Assembly: GCF_033880585.1 (NCBI RefSeq)
Contig: NZ_CP137624.1
Location: 1,418,001-1,482,000, forward strand
Direction: 5' to 3'
From: Lysinibacillus louembei
GTDB taxonomy: Bacteria > Bacillota > Bacilli > Bacillales_A > Planococcaceae
Length of the DNA: 64,000 bases
The notes under the pieces are model-generated. The model saw nothing but the letters and a program-made list of their open reading frames with translations, was not told the origin of the DNA and did no database searches. Positions within the stretch are counted from its first letter, which is position 1. The number at the start of each line of letters is the position of its first letter. Shown here piece by piece: positions 25,980-35,523 of the stretch. The position numbers and the translations under genes are program-made.

Positions 25980-26102
25980 ATGAAGTTACGTGAACAATTA
26001 GAGCGTTTAGAAGTTTCAGATACTAAACAAAAAGTTGCAGCTAACTCAGGTGTTAGCAATAGCTGCACAAGCGGTGGCTGTCACACTATCGTAATCAGTT
26101 AA
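25980..26102 (+). CDS. Class III lanthipeptide precursor peptide (LanA)
   Basis: This 40-residue ORF with a strong ribosome site (TAGGAGGTGA) was too short for automatic calling. The N-terminal half is a charged, helical leader with the class III-type hydrophobic/acidic box (LREQLERLEVSDTKQKVAAN). The C-terminal part is a Ser/Thr/Cys-rich core SGVSNSCTSGGCHTIVIS. It contains two overlapping S-x2-S-x2-C arrangements: Ser23-Ser26-Cys29 and Ser28-Ser31-Cys34, the kind of pattern used to form labionin or lanthionine rings. Only two cysteines are present, so at most two ring systems form. The LanKC synthetase gene follows after 107 bases containing a perfect stem-loop. No leader protease gene is adjacent, which is usual for class III clusters. 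Product structure and activity are unknown. Confidence 0.88.
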   Translation: MKLREQLERLEVSDTKQKVAANSGVSNSCTSGGCHTIVIS

Positions 26103-26133
26103 ATATTCATGTGTTAATCACTTTGTTACATCC

Positions 26134-26179
26134 ATAAATGAACGATTTTTATTATTTTTAATAAAAATCGTTCATTTAT
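26134..26179 (+). terminator. 21-bp perfect stem-loop between lanA and lanKC (partial terminator / mRNA stabiliser)
   Basis: ATAAATGAACGATTTTTATTA (26134-26154) is followed by TTTT and its exact reverse complement (26159-26179), then TTACTTTTT. Hairpins at this place in RiPP operons usually let abundant precursor mRNA form while limited read-through supplies the synthetase. This role is inferred. Confidence 0.75.
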
Positions 26180-26209
26180 TTACTTTTTAAGACGAGGAGG
26201 TAAGTTCTT

Positions 26210-28909
26210 ATGAAAGAATTTATGCATGAATTCGAAACAAAATACCTAAAAGTAGATATAAATAACTTCTATTTCAAAGCTAATTTAAAAAATGAGAAAC
26301 ATATGACCATTAGTGATGCGTTTCCTTTTAGATATACTATATTTGATAATGCACAGCATCTTCAGGGGTGGAAAATACATCTTTCTCCCACATTGGATCA
26401 ATACCCTTTAGTATTAAGCCAAGTAACTAAAATTCTTCAAAATAAAAGAATTTCTTTTAAATATGTTGCGGATATGAGGGCATTCACATTTTTATCAAGT
26501 AAAAACACAAGCATTAGCCAATTCGGTAAATACATAACTATTTACCCTTCGGATAAAGCAGAATTTATAGAAATAATTGAGAGAATATATTCAGAAATTA
26601 GCTGTGAAACTGGGGTGCAGGTTCCTTCAGATCAAAGATATAAAAATAGTAGCTTTATTTATTATAGATACGGAGCTGCTTTTCCTAAATATGAAATTTC
26701 TAATGAAAATGAGAGAAACTATAATATAATGAATGGGTTTGCGGAACTAAAGGAAGATGTTAGAAAAGGGTATTTCACTCTTCCTTCAGGCATTGAAGAT
26801 CCTTTTGAGAATAGCACATGGAGCGATGAAATTATTCAAGAAGTTCCAGTAAAAGGACACCTAACTAATAACACTTTTTCAGTCAATAAAATATTGAGAC
26901 ACTGTGCTACTGGAAATGTTTATGAAGGATATAATGATGTAAATAATGAAGCGGTTATTATAAAGGAAGGGCGATTGGGAGGAATTCCTTCTATGGAAGA
27001 GCCTTTGTATAGAGCTCAAAAAGCTCGAATGAACGAATTTCAATTCTTCAACGAAAATAGCGATAAATATAATATGTTATTTCCTAAAGCGATAGATTAT
27101 TTTTACGATGAAGATTCTGTATTTATCATAATGGAGAAACTTGAAGGTAAATCTCTAAAAGAATTTATTACTGAAAGTCCCATTTTAAAACCTGAAAAAT
27201 CGGAAGAGGAAAAGGCGGATTTCATAAAATCCCTTAAGGATATTTTTAATCAGATTTTTGATTTCATATTACAGTTACATTCAAATGATCTTGTTTTCAA
27301 TGACATTTCTGATGACAATTTTTTTATAACAGCTGAAAATAAAGTTGCTTTAATTGATGCAGAAGGAATTTCTAATATTCAAGATAACAAATGGTATGGT
27401 ATGGGCACAGATAGATTTATGTATAGAATGCCAAAGGGTATTAAAAGTGAGGCTAAAGATTTATACATGTTTTCACAGCTCATTTTATACTCTGTAATAG
27501 GGAGAAATAAAGGTTATTCCTTTGATGAAAAGTATTACGAAAAAGAATATAGTGCAATCTTGTACAAACTTCCTATAGGCACACGAGGTTTATTTAATGC
27601 TGGCATGATGTTAATGAATCATGTATTAAAAGGGAATTTAACTAGTGATGTTAGTGCAGAATTTAAAGAACTTTTATTCACTGATGAAGAAACATCCCCT
27701 TTAAATGAAAATAGCTTACAGCCAAAAGATCTTATTGCACGTATTGGCAATATTGAAAAAATTTTATTAAGATATTACTCTAATTTATTTGCAGATAATC
27801 CAAACAACATATTTAAGTTTGCTACTTCTGACTATCATCACAATAGATTATCTTTAGTATATGGATTGCCAGGTGTTTCTTTATGCTTGCGGGATTTCAA
27901 CATCATTGATGATCAGCAGTTGCTAGACGTAGCCCATATACTACAAGAGTATGCTTTAAAAAACGAAAATATAAGTAGACTAAATGATGGTTTAGTTTTT
28001 GGTAAAGCTGGGTTTACACTGTATCTCTCACAGGCTGGAGTGCCTATGGAAAATAATCATTTCTTTTTTAATTTGATAAAAGCTTTAAGTAAATACAATT
28101 TTGTGAATTTAGATTTTGCTAATGGCTTATCTGGCATTTATGTGAGCCTAAAGCTAATTAATCAATCTGGCAATTATCCAGATCTAAGTAAATGGATTAC
28201 TATAGTCAAACAACACTTAGGAAGTACAACGTGGCCGATTAGTAAATATCAAGGATTAGAGTATGGCAACACAGGTTTAGCATTTTCGTTAATATTTGCA
28301 GAGGAAAATATTGATAATTGGGATATTGCATACAAAAATATTGGGGAAGATTTACAGACAGTTAAAGATGACTCAATTTTCTCAGGCTTGTCGTATAGTG
28401 TTCAGGAGTGGCCAAATATTAGATCTCCGTATCTTTTTTCAGGTAGTGCAGGATCAATTTTAGTTTTACTTCACTATTATCACAATACAGGAGAGCCAGA
28501 TTGGGCTTTTTTAAAGGAATTAGTTTTATCTTTAAAATCACCATTCTTCTACAATTATGGAGTGACATATGGAACTACTGGATTAGCACTAGTTATTATG
28601 GGAATTTTATTACTTCCTAATATCCCTCAGGACTTTAAAGAAGAATTAGAGGATATGCTTACTCACAAAATAAACTATGTAGCAACACATTTTCAAAGTA
28701 ATAATGGCGCAATAGGGTTTTTAGGAGATAAGCAATCATTTTATGCAGATGATTTTGGAAATGGGGGCTTAGGCATTCTTAAAGTCTTCAAATTATACAA
28801 AGAATATGTAGCAGATAAATTGACATGGGATAATTTAAGTTTCAGCTCATTACCGATACTTCCATGTAAACAAGAAAATCTCGTAAATAACAAGGAGTAC
28901 GTTTTATAA
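26210..28909 (+). CDS. Class III lanthipeptide synthetase (LanKC)
   Basis: This 899-residue three-domain enzyme dehydrates Ser/Thr of the precursor and forms the rings. Residues 1-215 are the phospho-Ser/Thr lyase domain. Residues about 220-480 are a Ser/Thr-kinase-like domain: catalytic Lys252 in AVIIKEGR, Glu276 in helix C, the catalytic loop NDISDDN with Asp365 and Asn370, and the metal-binding Asp383 in LIDAEG. Residues about 520-880 are a LanC-like barrel with Gly-rich turns (FANGLSGIY, YGNTGLAF, FSGSAGSI, YGTTGLAL, GNGGLGIL). The zinc-ligating Cys/Cys/His of LanC and LanL enzymes are absent from these turns, which places it in class III rather than class IV. It lies between precursor and exporter genes. 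AGA and ATA codons are unusually frequent compared with neighbours, suggesting transfer. Confidence 0.93.
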   Translation: MKEFMHEFETKYLKVDINNFYFKANLKNEKHMTISDAFPFRYTIFDNAQHLQGWKIHLSPTLDQYPLVLSQVTKILQNKRISFKYVADMRAFTFLSSKNTSISQFGKYITIYPSDKAEFIEIIERIYSEISCETGVQVPSDQRYKNSSFIYYRYGAAFPKYEISNENERNYNIMNGFAELKEDVRKGYFTLPSGIEDPFENSTWSDEIIQEVPVKGHLTNNTFSVNKILRHCATGNVYEGYNDVNNEAVIIKEGRLGGIPSMEEPLYRAQKARMNEFQFFNENSDKYNMLFPKAIDYFYDEDSVFIIMEKLEGKSLKEFITESPILKPEKSEEEKADFIKSLKDIFNQIFDFILQLHSNDLVFNDISDDNFFITAENKVALIDAEGISNIQDNKWYGMGTDRFMYRMPKGIKSEAKDLYMFSQLILYSVIGRNKGYSFDEKYYEKEYSAILYKLPIGTRGLFNAGMMLMNHVLKGNLTSDVSAEFKELLFTDEETSPLNENSLQPKDLIARIGNIEKILLRYYSNLFADNPNNIFKFATSDYHHNRLSLVYGLPGVSLCLRDFNIIDDQQLLDVAHILQEYALKNENISRLNDGLVFGKAGFTLYLSQAGVPMENNHFFFNLIKALSKYNFVNLDFANGLSGIYVSLKLINQSGNYPDLSKWITIVKQHLGSTTWPISKYQGLEYGNTGLAFSLIFAEENIDNWDIAYKNIGEDLQTVKDDSIFSGLSYSVQEWPNIRSPYLFSGSAGSILVLLHYYHNTGEPDWAFLKELVLSLKSPFFYNYGVTYGTTGLALVIMGILLLPNIPQDFKEELEDMLTHKINYVATHFQSNNGAIGFLGDKQSFYADDFGNGGLGILKVFKLYKEYVADKLTWDNLSFSSLPILPCKQENLVNNKEYVL

Positions 28910-28954
28910 AATTAGTACTCGCTATGGAGGCAAATATTTACGAGGAGGAAAGAA

Positions 28955-30532
28955 ATGATTAAATTGGTTATCAACTTATTTCAAGGAAAGTGGAAACTCA
29001 CATTTATCAGCTTTCTCATGTTAATCGTACTCTCTTTAGATGGGATTGTTCTTCCATATTTTTTAGGTAAATTTACAGATGTGATGACCAATCAAGAATA
29101 TAGTCAAATACCCTTATTACTGTTTATATGGTTTATATTGTGGCTGCTAATTATAGCAGCCCAATTATCGAATGCCTATTTCTTTGGTAAAGTGAGAAGC
29201 AAGATAAATATTGATCTAAAAGATAAAATGTTTAAAAAGTCATATGATGCTGGCAATAGCAAAGTTCCAGCTAGCCAGTACATATCGACTATTACTTCGG
29301 ATATAAAGCAGATTGAACAAGATTTTATCAATAACACAATGAATTTTGTCTATAGTATATTACAAGGTGGTATTACGTTAGTATTTTTATTGTTTATCAA
29401 CTGGAAAGTTGGCATTATCTTTGTGTTACTTGGAACCCTGCCTACCTTTATTCCTAAGCTGACATCACGTTGGCTTCAAAAAGGAACAGAGAATTGGCAG
29501 GAAGCAAATCAACAGTATATAGGGCAACTTGAAGATGGCTTGAATGCAAGGAATTTAGTGAAACGTTATGGTGCTCAAAATTTCATATTTAAACAATTGC
29601 TAGTGGGAGTAACAACAGAACAAAATAAATACTTTTCTATGAACTTTAAAAGGTCCACATCTGCATTCTATGTTGGTGCACTATATGTCGTCTCGGCAAT
29701 GGGGTCATTATCATATGGTGCATGGTCCGTTATCAATGGGGAAATATCTGCTGGTATGCTCATCACCATTTATATGGCTGCTGATCGAGTAGTAACACCA
29801 CTTATTTCCTTGGCGAATATTTATAATGCGATGACAGCTTCGGAACCTTTACTTAGAAAAGTGCTAAATGAAGAACCAAGTCATACACAACCAACAGAGC
29901 CAGTGTTTACTAAAAACAATGATTATTTAATATCTTTGGAAAATGTGAATATTGGATTTAAAGAGAACAAGCCAATTTTAGAAAGTATTAATCTTCAAGT
30001 CGAACAAGGTGATCGTATTTTAATAGAAGGGGCTTCGGGATCTGGTAAATCAACATTGTTAAAAACGATGATGAATGAGCAGGATGTATTGTCAGGGGAA
30101 ATTCAATATAGTAGCAACTTACAAGGAAATTTAACAGAAGCATTTGCAGTTGTTGAGCAACAGCCGTTTGTTTTCCGTAATACATTAAAATACAATTTAA
30201 TAATTGGCCAAGAAATAGCTGATGAAAAATTGTATGAGGTTTTGCACCAAGTAGGTTTGAATCGCCTAGCGAATGAAGAAGGTTTACAAATCCAACTAGG
30301 TAGTGATGCTCACCAGCTATCTGGCGGGGAGTTGAAGCGATTAGAGGTAGCACGTGCAATGCTATCTAATAAGGAGATTCTTGTTGTAGATGAGGCACTT
30401 TCAGGGTTGGACGGGGAGAGTGCGGACCGTTTGAATCAGCTAATTACAAGCTATCCTGGAACTATTATCAATATTGAACATAGAATAGATGAAGAAATAC
30501 GAGAGCGATTTAACAAAAAACTGAAGCTTTAG
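28955..30532 (+). CDS. ABC exporter of the lanthipeptide cluster (LanT-like)
   Basis: This 525-residue half-transporter fuses a six-helix membrane domain (about residues 1-290, starting LTFISFLMLIVLSLDGIVLP) to an ATPase domain with Walker A GASGSGKST (359-367), signature LSGGELKRLEVARAM (from 455) and Walker B ILVVDEALSG (Asp479, Glu480). There is no N-terminal C39 peptidase, so it does not cleave the leader. The usual switch histidine is found in NIEHRID. It starts 45 bases after lanKC behind GAGGAGGAAAG and most likely exports the modified peptide, possibly also giving self-protection. It ends in a terminator that closes the cluster. Confidence 0.88.
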   Translation: MIKLVINLFQGKWKLTFISFLMLIVLSLDGIVLPYFLGKFTDVMTNQEYSQIPLLLFIWFILWLLIIAAQLSNAYFFGKVRSKINIDLKDKMFKKSYDAGNSKVPASQYISTITSDIKQIEQDFINNTMNFVYSILQGGITLVFLLFINWKVGIIFVLLGTLPTFIPKLTSRWLQKGTENWQEANQQYIGQLEDGLNARNLVKRYGAQNFIFKQLLVGVTTEQNKYFSMNFKRSTSAFYVGALYVVSAMGSLSYGAWSVINGEISAGMLITIYMAADRVVTPLISLANIYNAMTASEPLLRKVLNEEPSHTQPTEPVFTKNNDYLISLENVNIGFKENKPILESINLQVEQGDRILIEGASGSGKSTLLKTMMNEQDVLSGEIQYSSNLQGNLTEAFAVVEQQPFVFRNTLKYNLIIGQEIADEKLYEVLHQVGLNRLANEEGLQIQLGSDAHQLSGGELKRLEVARAMLSNKEILVVDEALSGLDGESADRLNQLITSYPGTIINIEHRIDEEIRERFNKKLKL

Positions 30533-30548
30533 AGAATAGATTTAAAAT

Positions 30549-30592
30549 TAACTAGCGCCTACCACTTAGATGGTATGTGCTAGTTGTTTTTT
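30549..30592 (+). terminator. Rho-independent terminator of the lanthipeptide cluster
   Basis: AACTAGCGCCTACCA and TGGTATGTGCTAGTT around CTTAGA, then GTTTTTT. Confidence 0.85.
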
Positions 30593-30702
30593 ACTTACGA
30601 GAGCATTTTGTAATAATTATTAGGTTTTCTTCCTCGCAGTCCCTATTTATGTAATAATATTAGTTATATGTTATTGGAATAGAAATATAGGAGATGGTGA
30701 AA

Positions 30703-32463
30703 ATGACACGTTTTTTAAAATCTATACAAGGTAAGTTGCTTGTCTTCTCATTTTTAATTTTTTTTATACCAAGTCTTATTATTAGTGTTATCAGTTATAT
30801 GACGGCAAAGCAAGGAATGGACGAGCTAGGAGAAACGGTTATTAAAAATAGCGTAGAAACAGCTTTGCAATTAATTGAATCGACCAATTACGAAGTGGAA
30901 CAAGGGGTATTAACGCTTGAGGAAGCGAAGGAACGTGTGAAAACACAGCTGATTGGTGCAATGGATGCAGAAGGAAAGCGTTTACTTACATATCCAGCAA
31001 ACCTAGGAGAAAACGGCTACATTTATATTTTAGGCCATGACGGAACATTGCTGGGGCACCCTACACGCGAAGGGGAAAGCTTATGGGAAAGTAAGGATAG
31101 CTCAGGAAATTATTTTATTAGGGAAGTAAAAGATAAAGCATTAGCAGGTGGGGGATTTACCCATTATGATTTTGAGCTGCCAGGACAAACGGTTGTCGCA
31201 CCAAAATTGATTTATTCAAAGTTAGACCCGCATTGGGATTGGATTGTAGCCTCAGGCACATATATGCAAGATTTCAATGAACCGGTTAACGACTTAGTTA
31301 AAGTTATTATAGTAACTCTTATTATTTCAGCTATAGCAGGTGGTATTGTAGCAGTGATCTTCTCTCGCTATTTAGCCATTCCATTAGTACGCTTGTCGAG
31401 ACGAGTGAGTCAAGTAGCAAAAGGAAATTTGATGGTAACGATTGACCAGCTTAATCGACAGGATGAGGTTGGGACTTTGAACGAGGGCTTTAATAATATG
31501 GTTATTCAATTAAAGGAGCTTATTTCAAATGTGGAGCATTCAATCTCCGAAATTCAAACGACCTCTAGCAATTTATCTGCGGTTGCAGAAGAAACGACGG
31601 CATTAGGAGAAACGATTGTTCAGTCAGTAGGAGAGGTTACAACAGGTGCTGCACAACAGGCAATAGACACTGAGCAAGCAAGTCGTTCGACAACTGAGTT
31701 TGCTACTCAAATTGAAGTATTACATGCGAAAAACGAAACGATGCTAACAGCATCTGGTGAGATGCGTAGTTCCAATGAGCGAGGGGTAGCGAATTTAGAA
31801 CAACTACAGCAAAGCTCTGAGGAATCAAATGAGTTAATGATACAAATGCAAAAAGTATTTCATAATTTAATGCAAAAGTTAGATGAAATTGAAGGAATCG
31901 TTAGTACAATTAATGAAATTTCTGACCAAACAAATTTATTAGCATTGAATGCCTCAATTGAAGCGGCGAGAGCCGGGGAGCATGGAAAAGGTTTTGCGGT
32001 TGTAGCAGAGGAAGTGCGCAAATTAGCTGATCAAACACAGCAAGCAACAGGAGAAGTAAGAGGTACGCTACGTGGAATTGAAGAAGAAACAAGCCGAGTA
32101 ACAAATGAAATGGAAAAAGCAGCAGTAATTGTCCAAAAGCAACGACAGTCTGTGATGACAACGCAAGGCTCATTTGAAGCAATTGAAAAATCAGTCGAGC
32201 ACATTACAGCGATTATTTATGATATATCGAAGAGCGTCAATCAATTGAATGCCTCGAAAAATGAAATGTTAGTGTCGATGGAGAGCATCGCCAATATTAG
32301 TGAGAAAAACGCAACTGTAACGAAGGAAGTCACTGCATCGGTAGAAGAGCAGCAACATGCAGTGGAGGTTGTTACAAATTCCGCAAATGAGTTGACGAAT
32401 GAAATTACGAGATTACAAGAGGCGATTATAAGTGCCTGGCACACAAACAATTCTGACAATTGA
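30703..32463 (+). CDS. Methyl-accepting chemotaxis protein with sCache-type sensor (second of two)
   Basis: This 586-residue chemoreceptor starts at the ATG at 30703, nine bases after AGGAG; the in-frame ATG at 30694 abuts that site. Membrane helix 1 is near residues 10-33 ([20 protein letters not shown]). The extracellular domain carries single-Cache hallmarks ([20 protein letters not shown] and [14 protein letters not shown]). Helix 2 ([20 protein letters not shown]) leads into HAMP ([20 protein letters not shown]) and the signalling domain, with the tip [20 protein letters not shown] then [19 protein letters not shown]. sCache receptors often sense small organic acids or amino acids. It is not closely similar to the other chemoreceptor outside the signalling hairpin. 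Confidence 0.95.
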   Translation: MTRFLKSIQGKLLVFSFLIFFIPSLIISVISYMTAKQGMDELGETVIKNSVETALQLIESTNYEVEQGVLTLEEAKERVKTQLIGAMDAEGKRLLTYPANLGENGYIYILGHDGTLLGHPTREGESLWESKDSSGNYFIREVKDKALAGGGFTHYDFELPGQTVVAPKLIYSKLDPHWDWIVASGTYMQDFNEPVNDLVKVIIVTLIISAIAGGIVAVIFSRYLAIPLVRLSRRVSQVAKGNLMVTIDQLNRQDEVGTLNEGFNNMVIQLKELISNVEHSISEIQTTSSNLSAVAEETTALGETIVQSVGEVTTGAAQQAIDTEQASRSTTEFATQIEVLHAKNETMLTASGEMRSSNERGVANLEQLQQSSEESNELMIQMQKVFHNLMQKLDEIEGIVSTINEISDQTNLLALNASIEAARAGEHGKGFAVVAEEVRKLADQTQQATGEVRGTLRGIEEETSRVTNEMEKAAVIVQKQRQSVMTTQGSFEAIEKSVEHITAIIYDISKSVNQLNASKNEMLVSMESIANISEKNATVTKEVTASVEEQQHAVEVVTNSANELTNEITRLQEAIISAWHTNNSDN

Positions 32464-32537
32464 CGACAATTCAAGATATTATTCTTCGGAATAGTTGCAA
32501 AATAGCGAATAGTAGTAAATAATTAAAAGCGAATTGA

Positions 32538-32558
32538 ATGTTCTTGATTTAAGAACAT
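32538..32558. repeat. Short inverted repeat upstream of the M3 peptidase gene
   Basis: ATGTTCTT (32538-32545) and AAGAACAT (32551-32558) around GATTT. It could be a weak hairpin or a regulator site; no T tract follows and no strong promoter is apparent next to it. Confidence 0.3.
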
Positions 32559-32610
32559 AGCTTTAGTTAAGGCGTCATTGATTCAAACACAATTTGAAGG
32601 TGGGGACATC

Positions 32611-34311
32611 ATGGGAGTAACATTTAAAGATTACGAGTATAAGCGTCCAAATTTAGATGAAATGAAAGTGGCTGTACGTGCGTTGATTGAGGAGTTCAAA
32701 AATGCACAAAGCGTGGAGGAACAAAGCGCAGTTATTGAAAAAATTAATGAACATCGCAATAATTTCTCAACGCAAGCGAATTTAGTTTATATTCGCGCAT
32801 CAATTGATACGAACGATACTTTTTATCAAGCAGAGCGTGATTATTTAGATGAGGCAACACCACAGGCGGAAGAAATCGTATTTGAATATTATCAAGAGCT
32901 TGTGAAATCACCCTTCCGTGCACAGCTTGAAGAAAAATGGGGAACACAGCTTTTTGCATTAGCTGAAAATCAAATTAAAGGCTTTTCACCAGAAGTGATT
33001 GGACTAATGCAACAGCAAAATAAGCTAGTTTCAGAATATAGTAAGCTTGTAGCATCTGCACAAATTGAATTTGATGGTAAAACATTAACCTTGGCACAGT
33101 TAGGACCATACGGTGAATCATTAGATCGCAATGTTCGTAAAGAGGCACGTGAGGCAAGTGTTAATTTCTATGCACAGAACGGTGAAAAATTCGATGAAAT
33201 TTACGATAAACTAGTAAAGCTACGTCATGAAATTGCGACAAAGCTAGGCTTTAAAAATTATGTAGAATTAGGCTATGTGAATATGAATCGCATTGATTAC
33301 AATGCCGAGATGGTGGAAAAGTTCCGTAACCAAGTGCGCGACTTTATCGTGCCGGTCGCAACAGAGCTTTATAAACGTCAAGCGAAGCGTATTGGCGTTG
33401 AAGACTTTAAATATTATGATGAGGGCTTGAATTTCTTAACAGGTAATGCAAAGCCACAAGGTACTCCTGAATGGATTATTGAAAATGGTAAGAAAATGTA
33501 TGAGGAGCTGTCAAAGGAAACAGGCGAGTTCTTCAACTTTATGATTGACCATGAGCTAATGGATTTAGTAGCGAAAACTGGAAAAGAAAGTGGCGGCTAT
33601 TGTACGTTTATCGATGACTACAATTCACCATTTATTTTCTCGAACTTCAATGGTACATCAGGCGATATCGATGTATTAACACATGAGGCTGGTCATGCAT
33701 TCCAAGTATACTCTAGCCGCAATATCGGTATTCCAGAGTATCTATGGCCAACATATGAATCAGCAGAAATTCATTCAATGAGTATGGAATTCTTTACATG
33801 GCCATGGATGGAGCTATTCTTTAAAGAGCAAACAGATAAATATAAATTCTCTCATCTAAGCAGCTCATTATTATTTTTACCATATGGTGTTGCAGTAGAT
33901 GAATTCCAGCATGTCGTTTATGCAAACCCAGAGATGACACCTGCTGAGCGTAAAGCTGCTTGGAAGGAAATCGAAGCGAAATACTTACCACATCGTGATT
34001 TTGACGGCAATGCCTATTTAGAGGCTGGTGGCTTCTGGCAACGTCAAGGGCATATTTATGCAAGCCCATTCTATTATATCGATTACACATTAGCGCAAAT
34101 TTGTGCATTCCAATTCTGGAAACGTTCACGTGAGGACTTTGCCAGTGCGTGGAAGGATTATGTACATTTATGTGGCTTAGGTGGCTCGCAATCATTTACA
34201 AATTTAGTACGTGAAGCAGGCTTAATCTCGCCATTTGAAAGTGGCTGTGTGGAATCGGTAATCGGCACAATTCAAGACTACTTAAACTCAATTGACGATA
34301 CACAATTATAA
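32611..34311 (+). CDS. M3-family oligoendopeptidase
   Basis: This 566-residue zinc peptidase of the M3 (PepF/thimet) clan cuts short peptides in the cytosol. The start is the ATG at 32611 (AGGTGGGGA upstream), matching the family length; an in-frame extension back to 32578 is unlikely. The zinc motif is HEAGHAF (His358, Glu359, His362) with the third ligand in YESAEIHSMSMEFF. The upstream block GGYCTFIDDYNSPFIFSNFN and the C-terminal FYYIDYTLAQICAFQFW are typical of the TIGR02289-like branch. It is a single gene with a strong terminator. Confidence 0.93.
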   Translation: MGVTFKDYEYKRPNLDEMKVAVRALIEEFKNAQSVEEQSAVIEKINEHRNNFSTQANLVYIRASIDTNDTFYQAERDYLDEATPQAEEIVFEYYQELVKSPFRAQLEEKWGTQLFALAENQIKGFSPEVIGLMQQQNKLVSEYSKLVASAQIEFDGKTLTLAQLGPYGESLDRNVRKEAREASVNFYAQNGEKFDEIYDKLVKLRHEIATKLGFKNYVELGYVNMNRIDYNAEMVEKFRNQVRDFIVPVATELYKRQAKRIGVEDFKYYDEGLNFLTGNAKPQGTPEWIIENGKKMYEELSKETGEFFNFMIDHELMDLVAKTGKESGGYCTFIDDYNSPFIFSNFNGTSGDIDVLTHEAGHAFQVYSSRNIGIPEYLWPTYESAEIHSMSMEFFTWPWMELFFKEQTDKYKFSHLSSSLLFLPYGVAVDEFQHVVYANPEMTPAERKAAWKEIEAKYLPHRDFDGNAYLEAGGFWQRQGHIYASPFYYIDYTLAQICAFQFWKRSREDFASAWKDYVHLCGLGGSQSFTNLVREAGLISPFESGCVESVIGTIQDYLNSIDDTQL

Positions 34312-34313
34312 TC

Positions 34314-34358
34314 AAAAGGATTGCTAGGGCATAATCTTATGCATTAGCAATCCTTTTT
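34314..34358 (+). terminator. Rho-independent terminator after the M3 peptidase gene
   Basis: AAAAGGATTGCTA and TTAGCAATCCTTTTT with a second inner stem GGGCATAA/TTATGC. Confidence 0.88.
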
Positions 34359-34432
34359 CGCCTTCAAAGATTGTATTTTTTAAGCCTATATGCGATTATT
34401 GCTAGTAGATAGATGATGATCGAGGTGGAAAT

Positions 34433-35512
34433 ATGATAAAGAAATTATGGTTTCAAGTAGCGATTGGCATGCTATTATCGCTATTAATTGTGAAGTACTT
34501 CATGGAAATTCGCACCATCTTTAAGCCGTTTGTCATTATTTTGAAAACGGTATTCATCCCATTATTATTAGGTGGGGTACTTTACTATGTTACGGAGCCG
34601 ATACAGCGTTTTCTCGAAAAGCGTAAAGTCCCGAGGTGGGGAAGTATCATTATTATTATTGTCCTGCTAGCAAGTGCGCTTACAGGCTTTTTATTCTCAA
34701 TAGGTAATCCGATTGCGAAAGAGGTTAATAAATTAGTCGATAATGCCCCTTACATTGGTGAGAAAATGCAGGAAGCAACAGAGTTCATAAAGGATCATCA
34801 AGACCATTTGCCACCGCAAGTGGATAAGTTTATTGATTCTGTTTCAAACTCTGTTCAAGAAATAGCCGTAACAGGTAGCAAAATGATTGTAACCTTTGTT
34901 AGTGGTGCAGTATCTGCCACATTTACATTAATTTTAGTGCCATTCTTCTTTATCTTTATGTTGAAGGATCACGAAAAATTTGCTCCACGCATTTATGGCT
35001 TATTTACAGGGGAGCGCCGCTCATGGATTAAGAAAACATTAAAGGATATCGATGATGCACTAAGCAGCTATGTACAGGGACAAGTATTGATTAGCTTTTT
35101 ACTTGCGTTGATGATGTTTATCGGTTATTTAATTATTGATTTAGAATATGCGTTATTATTATCGATATTGGCATTCTTTATGAATATGATACCATTTATT
35201 GGTCCATGGGTATCATTGATTCCAGCATTGATTGTAGCGCTTATTCAAGACCCAATTTTAGTGATTTGGGTAGCGGTAATTACGCTTGCAGCCCAGCAAA
35301 TTGAAAGTAATTTTATTACACCAAACATTATGGGGAAATCGCTGGATATTCATCCATTAACGGTTATTACAATTGTTTTGGCTGCAGGAAATATTGCAGG
35401 ATTTATCGGAATTTTAATTGCAATTCCAACATATGCGGTCATTAAAGCGATTGTTAAAAATATTTACGAAGAGCGCAAAAAAATTAAAGAAGCAGCGACG
35501 AAAACATTATAA
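34433..35512 (+). CDS. AI-2E (UPF0118/PerM) family transporter
   Basis: This 359-residue membrane protein has about seven to eight helices and a soluble central region (residues about 90-145). Family signatures are ILKTVFIPLLLGGVLYYVTE, the loop KDIDDALSSYVQGQVLISFL and NMIPFIGPWVSLIPALIVAL, then QQIESNFITPNIMGKSLDIH. Members transport or efflux diverse solutes: quorum-sensing AI-2, Na+/H+ exchange, indole acetate. The substrate here is not inferable. It starts a four-gene run (to 36812) with small gaps and one strand, likely an operon. Confidence 0.92.
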   Translation: MIKKLWFQVAIGMLLSLLIVKYFMEIRTIFKPFVIILKTVFIPLLLGGVLYYVTEPIQRFLEKRKVPRWGSIIIIIVLLASALTGFLFSIGNPIAKEVNKLVDNAPYIGEKMQEATEFIKDHQDHLPPQVDKFIDSVSNSVQEIAVTGSKMIVTFVSGAVSATFTLILVPFFFIFMLKDHEKFAPRIYGLFTGERRSWIKKTLKDIDDALSSYVQGQVLISFLLALMMFIGYLIIDLEYALLLSILAFFMNMIPFIGPWVSLIPALIVALIQDPILVIWVAVITLAAQQIESNFITPNIMGKSLDIHPLTVITIVLAAGNIAGFIGILIAIPTYAVIKAIVKNIYEERKKIKEAATKTL

Positions 35513-35523
35513 AGGAGCATTTT

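Noticed and set aside
26210-28909. Class IV (LanL) assignment for the lanthipeptide synthetase
   Set aside because: The Cys/Cys/His zinc ligands of LanL cyclase domains are absent from all the LanC-type Gly-rich turns.
28955-30532. Exporter as a leader-cleaving (C39) bifunctional transporter
   Set aside because: The N-terminus begins directly with membrane helices; no peptidase domain.
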